This document shows positions 8,086 to 15,730 of a stretch of 64,000 nt of DNA, in pieces. Below the pieces are notes generated by a model. It ran no database searches, was not told where the DNA came from, and saw only the letters and a list, made by a program, of their open reading frames with translations. The translations under genes were made by a program, and so were the position numbers. The first letter of the stretch is position 1. Each line of letters begins with the position of its first letter. The stretch comes from Peptococcaceae bacterium CEB3. Its GTDB lineage: Bacteria; Bacillota; Desulfitobacteriia; Desulfitobacteriales; Desulfitobacteriaceae. The stretch is taken from positions 434,001-498,000 of the forward strand of contig LDXJ01000064.1 of the NCBI GenBank assembly GCA_001029295.1. Direction: 5' to 3'.

Positions 8086-10755
8086 ATGAGTTCTCTGAAA
8101 GAACGCAAGGTTGCGGCCAGACAGACAACCTCTTCCCGCGATGTCGAATGGGTGCCGAGCATTTGCAATTTTTGCTCTACGGTCTGCAACGTTCGTGTAG
8201 GCGTAAAAACTATTGACGGGAAAAAAACCGCGGTCAAGATCGAAGGAAATCCGAACAGTCCCTTGAATCGCGGCAAGACCTGTGCCCGCGGTCAGGCGGG
8301 CCTGCGTCAAACTTATGATGCCCAGCGCCTGACGATTCCCTTGATCCGCGTTTCCGGCTCGAAAAGAGGAGAATGGAACTTCCGTCCCGCTTCTTGGGAG
8401 GAAGCTTACGGCTACGTCATGAGCAAGCTGGAGGAGCATCAGGTCCGACCGTGGGAGATGAGTATGGTCGGCGGCTGGACTTCCTGTGTCTTCTATATGC
8501 CTTTGGCTTTATCTTTCGTATTCTCCACTGGGATTCCCAATATCGTCGCTTCACCGATGCAGCAGTGCGTCGCCGCCGGGCATTTCGGCAATGATCTGGT
8601 CACAGGCAATTTCAATTTTCACGATGAGGTTTTGGCTGACTTCGAAAACGCCAAATACATTCTTTTATCCATGACGAATTCCGGCGTGGCGGCTGCTTCC
8701 ACAAGTCGCTTGGTCCGCTTTGCCGAAGCCAAGAAACGGGGGGCAAAGGTGGTCGTCCTCGATCCCCGTCTTTCCGAAACGGCCGCCAAAGCAGACGAAT
8801 GGCTGCCGATCAAACCCGGCACAGACGGTGCTTTCTTTCTCGCCCTGATTCACATCATGCTGCGCAAAGACCTTTACGACGAAGAGTTCCTGATCAAGCA
8901 CACGAATATGCCTTTCTTGGCGCTGGAAAACCAAGGAATGGTCGTGCCTCTGATGGAGAGCGACGAACAAGGCTTTCCCACTTCGTTCCGGGTTCTGGAC
9001 CGGATCAGCGGTGAAGTGCGTCAACTTCCGGGTTACAGCAACACCAATGCCGTGGACAAGGAAGGGAAAAACCTGGTGCCGGCCCTGGAAGTCCCTCCGG
9101 GTTTTACCCTTGACGGCCATAAAGTGAAGACGATCTTTCAATATATGTTGGAACAGACGGCGAAATTTACCCCCGCCTGGGCGGAACAGGAAACCGGTCT
9201 GCCGGCGGCGACTATCGAGCGGATTGCCCTGGAATTCGGCCAAACCCGCCCCGCTTTGGTGGATCCGGGTTGGCATGGCGCGCGTTATGAAAACATCCTC
9301 AACACCCGCAGGCTGCAGGCAGTCCTTCAGGCCCTGGTGGGCGGCTTTGACACCCCGGGGGGCTGGTTGATGTCCGGAGAATATCATGAAAAACTGTTGG
9401 CTTTCCTTAAAGCCAAGCAGGAGGGAAAAGAAGTTCCGGTCTTGAGTCTGCCCGGCTTGCAGTTTCCCCTGACGGCAGCGGGAAAATTCTTTAACCCGGC
9501 CGAATGGTCCCATGGCCACCCTTCTTTTGCCATGGCCAAATCTATGGCGGATAAAGCGGAAGGCAAGCCGGGTGTCATTTTTCCCGCTTTCTCCGATTAC
9601 GGCTTGGAGGAGGCAGTGGAAGGGAAGCTCATGTTCAACGGGGAGCCCTATCGCATTAAGGCCCTTTTGATGAATGCCGCCAACCCCGTGCGCCATTTCT
9701 ATCCGGATACCCGTTGGAAAAACATCCTGACTCATCCCAATATGGGTCTTGTCGTAGCTATAGATATTGTTCCATCCGATACGGCGGCTTATGCCGACGT
9801 GATCCTGCCCAATCAAAATTATATTGAGCGAGACGAGCCGTTCCTTTATGGGGCCGGTCCCGCCACAGATCTCGCCCTCACGACCCGGTTCAGTGCCGTG
9901 GAACCTCAGCCCCAGACTAAGGGCACCGCTGACATCCTTTTCGAGTTTGCCATAGGTTTCGGCGCTCTGGACAAATTCATGGAGACGATTTCCGCTTTCT
10001 CAGGCTATGATCTGGCTGAGATTAAAGAGGAGGTCGGCAAGGCGACGAACGGTGAACAAACCTTCACCCAAGCAATCCGCAGCGTATCGTTCAAGCATCA
10101 TGCCCGTAACCTCGGCCTGACCCCTGACCAACTGGAGAAGACCCTGCGCGAAAAAGGCGTCCTGGTGGTGGAAGCCAAAGAAAAACTAATGGAACACGCG
10201 GCGATTTGCCGGCAGCTGCCCGTGCCGACCCCGTCCGGCCGCATCGAAATCTACTCACTCCTCTTGGCAGGGTTTGTCCGGCAGGAGGGCTATCGGATCA
10301 ACTGGGATCCGGGGCTGGTCTATATGCCGCCGGCATTGAATCAAGAGAAGAAGCCTGATGAGTTCTTCTTCACGTACGGGAAAACACCGACCGTTTCCTA
10401 CGCCTCGACCAATTCCAACAACCCCATTCTCATGGCTCTGTCCAAGGCCAAAGAGGATGAATTCATGGGGCTGTGGATTCACCCCCAAAGAGCGAGCCTC
10501 TTGAACATCATGACCGGCGATACAGTGACGGTGGAAAACTGTCTCAGCGGGCAAAAAGTTCAGATCAACGCTTTTGTCACAGAAATGATCCGGCCGGACA
10601 CCGTGTTCATGTCCTCTTCCTTCGGCACGGAGAACCCCTTGCTGAAGTACAGTTCAGGTGTGGGTACGGCTCTCAACCGACTCGTTCCCTACCAGGTCGA
10701 GCCGATCGTCAGTGCTTTCAAAACCCAGGAATTTACCGTGCGCGTTACGAAGTAA
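8086..10755 (+). CDS. Molybdopterin oxidoreductase catalytic subunit (PsrA/PhsA-like)
   Basis: The 889-residue catalytic subunit of a DMSO-reductase-family enzyme, likely reducing an inorganic sulfur compound or a related acceptor. ATG 8086 follows AAGGGGGTAAAGG. The N-terminal [4Fe-4S] site uses Cys27, Cys30, Cys34 and Cys66. Cys161 in SPMQQCVAAGHFG sits where the Mo ligand is expected. The C-terminal cap domain with the second MGD-binding region follows from about residue 760. No twin-arginine signal is seen at the N-terminus, although the operon encodes an NrfD-type anchor, so the site of catalysis is unclear. It heads a three-gene operon with the ferredoxin and anchor subunits. The exact substrate cannot be read from sequence. 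Confidence 0.9.
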   Translation: MSSLKERKVAARQTTSSRDVEWVPSICNFCSTVCNVRVGVKTIDGKKTAVKIEGNPNSPLNRGKTCARGQAGLRQTYDAQRLTIPLIRVSGSKRGEWNFRPASWEEAYGYVMSKLEEHQVRPWEMSMVGGWTSCVFYMPLALSFVFSTGIPNIVASPMQQCVAAGHFGNDLVTGNFNFHDEVLADFENAKYILLSMTNSGVAAASTSRLVRFAEAKKRGAKVVVLDPRLSETAAKADEWLPIKPGTDGAFFLALIHIMLRKDLYDEEFLIKHTNMPFLALENQGMVVPLMESDEQGFPTSFRVLDRISGEVRQLPGYSNTNAVDKEGKNLVPALEVPPGFTLDGHKVKTIFQYMLEQTAKFTPAWAEQETGLPAATIERIALEFGQTRPALVDPGWHGARYENILNTRRLQAVLQALVGGFDTPGGWLMSGEYHEKLLAFLKAKQEGKEVPVLSLPGLQFPLTAAGKFFNPAEWSHGHPSFAMAKSMADKAEGKPGVIFPAFSDYGLEEAVEGKLMFNGEPYRIKALLMNAANPVRHFYPDTRWKNILTHPNMGLVVAIDIVPSDTAAYADVILPNQNYIERDEPFLYGAGPATDLALTTRFSAVEPQPQTKGTADILFEFAIGFGALDKFMETISAFSGYDLAEIKEEVGKATNGEQTFTQAIRSVSFKHHARNLGLTPDQLEKTLREKGVLVVEAKEKLMEHAAICRQLPVPTPSGRIEIYSLLLAGFVRQEGYRINWDPGLVYMPPALNQEKKPDEFFFTYGKTPTVSYASTNSNNPILMALSKAKEDEFMGLWIHPQRASLLNIMTGDTVTVENCLSGQKVQINAFVTEMIRPDTVFMSSSFGTENPLLKYSSGVGTALNRLVPYQVEPIVSAFKTQEFTVRVTK

Positions 10756-10789
10756 GGGATAGAAGTAAGGGATAAAGGGGGAAAAGAGC

Positions 10790-11386
10790 ATGTCACGTTA
10801 TGGCATGGTGATCGATTTGCGCTCCTGTGTCGGCTGTCAGGCCTGCAGCGCAGCCTGTGCCTTGGAAAATCAGACACCTTACTGGTCTGACAAATGGCGG
10901 ACCAAAGTGATGGATATACAGAAAGGCGAGTACCCCAGCACAGGCCGCTATTTTGTTCCCACGATTTGCATGCACTGTGAGGAGCCTGCCTGTATGACCG
11001 TCTGCCCGTCCAAAGCGACCTTCAAGAGTGACGAGGGCTTTGTTTTGGTCAACTATGACACTTGCCTGGGTTGCAAGGCTTGCATGGCTGCCTGTCCTTA
11101 CGGGGCCCGTTATGTCTACGACAAGAAAGACGTGGCCCAGGAGAAAGAGGTTTACGGCGAGGCCAGCCAGCATAAAAAAGTGCATGTGGATAAGTGTACG
11201 TTTTGCCAAGATCGCGTCACCCGCGGTCTGGAACCTGCCTGTGTCTCAACCTGTCCCACGCTCTCGCGCCAGTTCGGCGATTTGGATGATCCGACCAGCA
11301 CGGTAGGCAAAGCAGTCTCCAGTGGGTTGGCTAAACCTTTGCGCCCGGATTTGGGTACGAAGCCGCGTGTCTACTATATCTATTGA
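10790..11386 (+). CDS. Ferredoxin-type electron-transfer subunit, four [4Fe-4S] motifs (PsrB/PhsB-like)
   Basis: A 198-residue subunit that should carry electrons between the membrane anchor and the molybdenum subunit. The N-terminal CVGCQACSAAC motif is followed by CMHCEEPACMTVC, CLGCKACMAAC and a last set CTFCQDRVTRGLEPACVSTC. These four cysteine groups match the DmsB/PsrB family. The start has GGGGGAAAAG just upstream. It lies 34 bases after the catalytic gene, in the same operon. No signal peptide is present, as is normal for this subunit. Confidence 0.93.
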   Translation: MSRYGMVIDLRSCVGCQACSAACALENQTPYWSDKWRTKVMDIQKGEYPSTGRYFVPTICMHCEEPACMTVCPSKATFKSDEGFVLVNYDTCLGCKACMAACPYGARYVYDKKDVAQEKEVYGEASQHKKVHVDKCTFCQDRVTRGLEPACVSTCPTLSRQFGDLDDPTSTVGKAVSSGLAKPLRPDLGTKPRVYYIY

Positions 11387-11451
11387 GCATGGTTTATGTA
11401 TACCCAAGAAATTCCCTATGTACCATGGAAATTCGAAGGAGGGATTGATTT

Positions 11452-12339
11452 ATGGCCCAGCCTATGCATGTTGAACGGCAAGAAGCTTACGAATGGCCGG
11501 TGTCCGTCTATTTGTTCTTCGGCGGCTTTGGGGGAGCCTTAATGGCCCTGGCTTTCATCTTTCACTTCTTTGCGGCGACCCAAACGATGATTCCCCTGAC
11601 CGTCGTCTCCGCTCTGGTCTTGTTCGCCCTGGCCGGTGCCTTTCTCGTCTTCTTTGACCTGGAAAGGCCGATCAACGCGATTTTTTCCCTGAATAATTTT
11701 ACGAAATCAGGAGTCTCCTGGGACGTCATTTTGATCGGTCTGAACTATGTGGCCGGAATCCTGTTTGTCCTGCCGCAATTTGCCTACGTCCCCGCTCTGA
11801 GCGGGATTAGCCAGGCTCTGACTCCCTACCAGGTTTTCTTCGGTGCCATAGCCGCTCTGGCAGGATTCTTGTTTCCCATCATTTCGGGCGGGCTCTTGGC
11901 GGCCCCCGCTTCCATCCCCCTCTGGCATACCCCGGCACTGCCTTTGCTCTTTCTGATTACAAGTTTCGAGTTGGCCTTGGCTTTTCTCGGCAGCCTCTTT
12001 CCGGTCTCCGGTACGCTCTACACCGTACTGGCCGGAGGGATCTTCGCTTTGTCACTCCTGGCATTCGGCATTTCCCTGGCTTATCTTGAGCACACGCATA
12101 ACGGACCCGTGGAGGCCACGGAAGGAATGCACCGCATGTTAAAAACCCCCCGTTTTCTTCTGCTCTATCCCCTCATCGGGCTGCTTTTCCCGCTGGTGCT
12201 CAGTGCTTACCTTGTTTTTGGCGGCTTAGAGAGCACCTGGGCCATGCCGGCACTGACAGTTGCCCTTTTCCTGGGCGGCTTTGCCCTGCGCAACTGCCTA
12301 GTCCTCAACGGCATTGAGACCTATCCTTGGCCGTATTGA
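11452..12339 (+). CDS. NrfD/PsrC-type membrane anchor subunit
   Basis: A 295-residue integral membrane protein with eight or nine hydrophobic segments, the third subunit of the complex. The start VYLFFGGFGGALMALAF and the later DLERP motif after the second segment are typical of the NrfD/PsrC family, which binds quinol in the membrane. AAGGAGGG lies just before ATG 11452. It closes the operon and is followed by a strong terminator at 12406. The three genes together make a quinol-linked respiratory or electron-exchange complex. Confidence 0.92.
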   Translation: MAQPMHVERQEAYEWPVSVYLFFGGFGGALMALAFIFHFFAATQTMIPLTVVSALVLFALAGAFLVFFDLERPINAIFSLNNFTKSGVSWDVILIGLNYVAGILFVLPQFAYVPALSGISQALTPYQVFFGAIAALAGFLFPIISGGLLAAPASIPLWHTPALPLLFLITSFELALAFLGSLFPVSGTLYTVLAGGIFALSLLAFGISLAYLEHTHNGPVEATEGMHRMLKTPRFLLLYPLIGLLFPLVLSAYLVFGGLESTWAMPALTVALFLGGFALRNCLVLNGIETYPWPY

Positions 12340-12405
12340 GGCTTGGTCCCCGGGAGACCGGAGTTCGTGCCGGAGTTGGGGATAAAACCTAAATTCCACT
12401 AAAAG

Positions 12406-12442
12406 ATGCCATGCAGTCGAGCCCGCATGGCATTAGTTTTTT
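12406..12442 (+). terminator. Rho-independent terminator of the molybdoenzyme operon
   Basis: ATGCCATGC at 12406-12414 pairs perfectly with GCATGGCAT at 12425-12433 around a 10-base loop, and a T-rich run follows (12436-12442). Confidence 0.9.
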
Positions 12443-12486
12443 GGAGGAATTTGATTAACTTGTCACGGGTAAGTCACGCACTGTGC

Positions 12487-12600
12487 CTAAATCCCATGAG
12501 ACTCCACCCGCTGGCGATAATCAAGAAGCGTACTCTCAAAAATAAAGCGGCGGCCCAACGGCGACCGCATAGAGGCCACTTGTGAACGATTATTGAAGGC
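12487..12600 (-). other. Short open fragment, possible gene remnant
   Basis: On the minus strand a stop-bounded fragment of about 37 codons (GRRFIFESTLLDYRQRV in its middle) reads like natural protein sequence but has no start signal. It could be the debris of a transposase or other lost gene. It lies in the 311-base gap between the molybdoenzyme operon and the antitoxin. I do not recognise it. Confidence 0.2.
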
Positions 12601-12629
12601 TTAGCATAATTATGATAATATTAAGCTAA
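12601..12629. promoter_or_regulatory. Inverted repeat upstream of antitoxin
   Basis: TTAGC at 12601-12605 and GCTAA at 12625-12629 frame an AT-rich stretch 22 bases before the antitoxin start. Antitoxins of this family repress their own promoter through short palindromes, so this is a plausible operator. Confidence 0.35.
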
Positions 12630-12650
12630 ACTGTTTAAGGGGTGAACATC

Positions 12651-12935
12651 ATGCCAAATATAAGGCCGGTATCCGATTTGCGAAACCACTTTGCCGATAT
12701 ATCAAGGACTGTTCACGAAAGCTCCGAGCCCGTTTTTCTCACGAACAATGGTTATGGCGACATGGTTGTCATGAGTATGGAGGCTTATGAACGCCACCAG
12801 TTTAACAGCGAGGTATATGTCAAACTAAAGGAAGCTGAGCTCGAAGCAAAGACCTCCGGCAAGCGTTTTACGCATAGAGAGGTGTTTTCCGACCTGCGGC
12901 GTAAGCTGCAGGAGAAGGCGGCGGAGGATGTATAA
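12651..12935 (+). CDS. Phd/YefM-type antitoxin
   Basis: A 94-residue type II antitoxin. The N-terminal block IRPVSDLRNHFADISRTVHES and the PVFLTNNGYGDMVVMSMEAYE segment are the DNA-binding/dimer fold of the Phd/YefM family; the C-terminal charged helix would wrap a ParE/RelE toxin. ATG 12651 sits 8 bases after AAGGGG; a GTG at 12642 overlaps that site. The partner toxin gene starts within the last codons of this gene but is cut after nine recognisable residues (next entry), so the antitoxin is an orphan. Confidence 0.9.
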   Translation: MPNIRPVSDLRNHFADISRTVHESSEPVFLTNNGYGDMVVMSMEAYERHQFNSEVYVKLKEAELEAKTSGKRFTHREVFSDLRRKLQEKAAEDV

Positions 12936-13011
12936 GCTTTTGTATCTGCCCGTTGAAGCCGCACCCCACGGTCCCGACCCTGACCTTGATTTGGTTCGTG
13001 AATTGAGGTAA
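12928..13011 (+). pseudogene. Truncated RelE/ParE-type toxin remnant
   Basis: An ATG overlapping the antitoxin stop opens MYKLLYLPV, the usual start of ParE/RelE toxins paired with YefM-like antitoxins. After about nine residues the sequence turns to unrelated, Pro/Asp-rich codons and stops at 13009-13011, 27 codons in all. The normal toxin is about 100 residues, so a deletion removed nearly all of it. Confidence 0.65.
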
Positions 13012-13065
13012 CATGCAAGGGAGAACCCGAAGGGTTGCTCCCTTGCTTAAATTGGAGTGGTTAGA

Positions 13066-13665
13066 ATGCCCCAGCAGACGGCCTATGGTTGTCTCTATTG
13101 TCATACGGCGGCCAGTTTCAAAGGGGACACCGCCCGTATGCCCAAAACCTGTCCTACTCTCACTCATCAAGAGATCGCAGGGGATGTTCAGGTTTACCGG
13201 GAAGAACCTTTAAAGACGCTGATGCGGACGGCTGATCGGACTCCTTTTACGCCGGACGGAGTCTTGCGTAACCGGGTCGAGGAACTCATTTTTTTCGCTC
13301 AGGAGATGGGATACCATAAGATCGGCATAGCGTTCTGCGTCACGCTCATGCCGGAAGCACAGACCTTAGCCAAGCTCTTGCGGGGGGAGGGCCTGGAAGC
13401 GGTCCCCGTCTGTTGTCGGGTTGGCGCCGTCGATTACAGCGAAATCGACTTACCCAAAGCCCACCCGGAGCGCTTCGCGGCCATTTGTAACCCGGTGGCC
13501 CAGGCCAAGCTTCTTAATCTGGCGCAGTGTGACCTGGTCGTGCAAGTGGGGCTATGCCTCGGCCACGATATCATTTTGCAGCAGACATGCCAGGCACCGG
13601 TCACGACCCTGGTAGTCAAAGACCGAGTTCTGGATCATAACCCGGTGCGCGCCTTGCGGGGGTGA
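13066..13665 (+). CDS. DUF1847-like metal-binding protein
   Basis: A 199-residue cytoplasmic protein. It starts with CLYCHTA (a CxxC pair), then has an alpha/beta core rich in Cys: IGIAFCVTLMPEA, VPVCCRVGAVD, AAICNPVAQA, GLCLGHDI and QQTCQAPV. This pattern matches what I remember of the DUF1847 family of clostridial and methanogen proteins, thought to bind metal; no activity is established. ATG 13066 follows GGAG at 8 bases. It sits between molybdenum genes and just before a MoeA-like protein. The final codons overlap a possible GTG start (GTGA) of a tiny frame. Confidence 0.7.
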   Translation: MPQQTAYGCLYCHTAASFKGDTARMPKTCPTLTHQEIAGDVQVYREEPLKTLMRTADRTPFTPDGVLRNRVEELIFFAQEMGYHKIGIAFCVTLMPEAQTLAKLLRGEGLEAVPVCCRVGAVDYSEIDLPKAHPERFAAICNPVAQAKLLNLAQCDLVVQVGLCLGHDIILQQTCQAPVTTLVVKDRVLDHNPVRALRG

Positions 13666-13781
13666 CTGCTGAGGAACTTGGCAGTGGCAACTCTCCCCAG
13701 TTCCCTTTGGGCGCCCTGCGAACCAATGCGGCGGACTATTGGGGATGCGCCGGCGCCGTGGTGAGTGTGCCGTGCGGGTGA
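13662..13781 (+). CDS. Possible tiny coupled ORF
   Basis: A GTG overlaps the stop of the DUF1847-like gene in a GTGA arrangement and opens a 39-codon frame (LGALRTNAADYWGCAGAVV in the middle). The GTGA overlap is typical of coupled genes and GGGGG lies just upstream. There is no recognised family. The same bases may instead belong to a structured leader (13666-14049), so this is only a possibility. Confidence 0.25.
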   Translation: MTAEELGSGNSPQFPLGALRTNAADYWGCAGAVVSVPCG

Positions 13782-14049
13782 CAGATGACCCGTTGCGGAC
13801 TATTTTTGAGATAGGCCCCAATGCCCGGGTGCGTAGCGCCTGTAGAGGGCAAATAGCGCAGACCGCGCAAGCCCGTAAGGCAGCAGAAAACGTTCCCCGG
13901 GCATGCGTGCGGGCAGACAGGTGGATTCCGAGCCCCGCTTCCTAAAGGTCGGACAGAACCCATGGAACGGGGCCGTTTCAGAAATGAAACCGGGGTTTGC
14001 TTAGAAATGAGCACACCTTCCGAACTAGAAAAGGAGGCTATACCTAGCT
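13666..14049 (+). other. GC-rich leader before the MoeA-like gene, possibly a structured RNA
   Basis: 384 bases with no solid gene. Pairing elements are seen: ATGCCCGGG (13821-13829) with CCCGGGCAT (13896-13904), enclosing an A/G-rich bulged region, and GTTTCA-GAAA-TGAAAC (13975-13990), a tight GNRA-loop hairpin 60 bases before the next start. I do not recognise the consensus of RNase P, tmRNA, 6S or the Moco riboswitch. A leader controlling the molybdopterin-binding gene is the simplest idea. Confidence 0.35.
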
Positions 14050-15072
14050 ATGCAAAAAATTCGAGTGCAAGATGCCGTCGGTTCCGTTCTCATTCACGAT
14101 TTGACTCAGATTCTCCCGGGTGAGAGCAAAGGACCGCGTTTCAAGAAAGGACATATCGTCCGGGAGGAAGACATCCCCGTCCTCCTCAGCATGGGCAAAG
14201 AGAACCTTTATGTTTGGGACCGGACGGAAGGGCTGGTCCATGAAAATGAGGCCGCCGAGCGGCTGGCCCGGGCAGTGGCCGGCCCCGGACTGCACTTGAG
14301 TGAGCCCAGCGAGGGAAAAATCACGCTCACGGCCGAGTATGCCGGGTTGCTAAACGTGGCGGAAGAGACGGTTGACGACTTAAATTCGATGGAGTATATC
14401 GTCCTAGCCACCTTGCACAGCCATCGCCCGGTGGAAAAAGGGGCTAAGGTGGCCGGAACGAGGGTTGTGCCCCTGATGATTGAGGAAAGTATCCTGGCGG
14501 AAGCGGAGAGAGTGGCTCAGGCTCACAGCGGTCCCGTGCTGGAGGTGAAACCGCTGCGCTCCTGGAAAGTGGGCGTCGTCACGACTGGAAGCGAAGTCTA
14601 TCATGGCCGGATCAAGGACAAATTTGGCCCGGTGGTTCGGGCGAAGATCGAAAGCTGGGGTTCGACGGTAATAGGCCAAAGTTTTGCCGACGACGACATT
14701 CCTATGATCCAGGAACGCATTCGCGAACACCTGGATAACGGCGCGGAAATGGTCCTGGTCACCGGCGGCATGTCGGTCGATCCGGACGATGTGACACCCA
14801 CGGCCATCCGGGAGCTGGGCGGAGAGCTGGTCACCTACGGGTCTCCCGTTCTCCCCGGGGCCATGTTCTTGCTGGCTTATTTGGGCGATATTCCCGTCAT
14901 GGGGCTGCCCGGTTGTGTCATGTATTCCAAAACGACGGTTTTCGACCTTGTGGCTCCCCGGGTTTTGGTCGGAGAACACTTGACCAAACGCGATATTGCC
15001 AAGCTCGGCCACGGCGGGCTTTGTCTGGAGTGTAAGGTCTGCACTTATCCTCATTGCCCGTTCGGAAAGTGA
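14050..15072 (+). CDS. MoeA-like molybdopterin-binding protein
   Basis: A 340-residue protein with the MogA/MoeA-type molybdopterin-binding fold in its second half: WKVGVVTTGSEVYHGRIKDKFGPVV, then LVTGGMSVDPDDVTP and the GLPGCVMY stretch. The first about 150 residues resemble the N-terminal domains of the clostridial MoeA relatives rather than full MoeA. The C-terminus ends in a Cys/His cluster (CLECKVCTYPHCPFGK) that could hold a metal. AAGGAGG lies about 11 bases before the ATG. It probably takes part in inserting or handling Mo/W cofactor for the oxidoreductase upstream. Its last 22 bases overlap the convergent methyltransferase gene. Confidence 0.85.
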   Translation: MQKIRVQDAVGSVLIHDLTQILPGESKGPRFKKGHIVREEDIPVLLSMGKENLYVWDRTEGLVHENEAAERLARAVAGPGLHLSEPSEGKITLTAEYAGLLNVAEETVDDLNSMEYIVLATLHSHRPVEKGAKVAGTRVVPLMIEESILAEAERVAQAHSGPVLEVKPLRSWKVGVVTTGSEVYHGRIKDKFGPVVRAKIESWGSTVIGQSFADDDIPMIQERIREHLDNGAEMVLVTGGMSVDPDDVTPTAIRELGGELVTYGSPVLPGAMFLLAYLGDIPVMGLPGCVMYSKTTVFDLVAPRVLVGEHLTKRDIAKLGHGGLCLECKVCTYPHCPFGK

Positions 15073-15665
15073 ACTTGGCTCACTTTAACGGCTTTTAGAA
15101 GGACATGGCTGGGCGCGAGCGGTTGGAGCCAAATGTTATCGAAACCGGCGGCTTCGAGGAGAGAACTCCATTCCTCCGTAGACTTACGGTCGGCGAGCGG
15201 GGGACCCATGGGGGTCTCCTTTTTTTGCCATTCGATAATCCAGATCCGGCCCCCGGCCGAGAGAACGCGCGACGCTTCCCGCAGGTAGGCCAACGGATCC
15301 CTAAGTTCATGCAGTACGCCGGCGATCAGGACGATCGCCACGGATTCCGCAGGCAGGGGAACGCTTTCGTCTTCAGCCTGATGAATGCGGATCCGCTCTC
15401 TGACCTGCCGCTCCTCTGCTCGGGCCGCCAGAACCTTCAGTCGTTCCGGCTCTATATCCACTGCGTCGATCCTACCCAGGGGACCTACCATCTCCGCGGC
15501 CCTGATGGCAAAGTAACCGAAACCGCAGCCCAGATCTGCCAGAGAATCGCCCGGCTTAAGACCGAAATGCTCGAGGATCTGCCGGGAGGGAAGGAGTTTT
15601 TCTCTTTCAGCAAAGTTCATCAAATGGTTATGGTTATGGTTGTGTTTGTGACTGTCCATAGGCAT
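15051..15665 (-). CDS. Class I SAM-dependent methyltransferase with His-rich N-terminus
   Basis: A 204-residue enzyme with the SAM-binding motif LADLGCGFGYFAIRAAE (about residues 42-58), the acidic DAVDIEPERL after beta-2 and the IAGVLHELRDP motif, like the UbiE/ArsM-type methyltransferases. The first residues are MPMDSHKHNHNHNH, a short metal-binding-like His/Asn run. ATG 15665 is preceded by GGGAGG. The substrate is unknown; a metalloid or a small molecule is possible. It overlaps the end of the MoeA-like gene tail to tail, and the VWA gene ends 66 bases before its start on the same strand. Confidence 0.85.
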   Translation of the reverse strand: MPMDSHKHNHNHNHLMNFAEREKLLPSRQILEHFGLKPGDSLADLGCGFGYFAIRAAEMVGPLGRIDAVDIEPERLKVLAARAEERQVRERIRIHQAEDESVPLPAESVAIVLIAGVLHELRDPLAYLREASRVLSAGGRIWIIEWQKKETPMGPPLADRKSTEEWSSLLEAAGFDNIWLQPLAPSHVLLKAVKVSQVHFPNGQ

Positions 15666-15730
15666 GAGCGAAGCCTCCCAACTTCAACAACTTTAGAATA
15701 TCTTTATCACCCGATTTATCACCTGATTTA

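Noticed and set aside
13662-13781. Selenocysteine readthrough of the TGA ending the tiny frame
   Set aside because: The sequence after the TGA does not continue a recognisable protein and no SECIS-like hairpin stands out. The Mo enzyme at 8086 has Cys161, not TGA, at its metal site.
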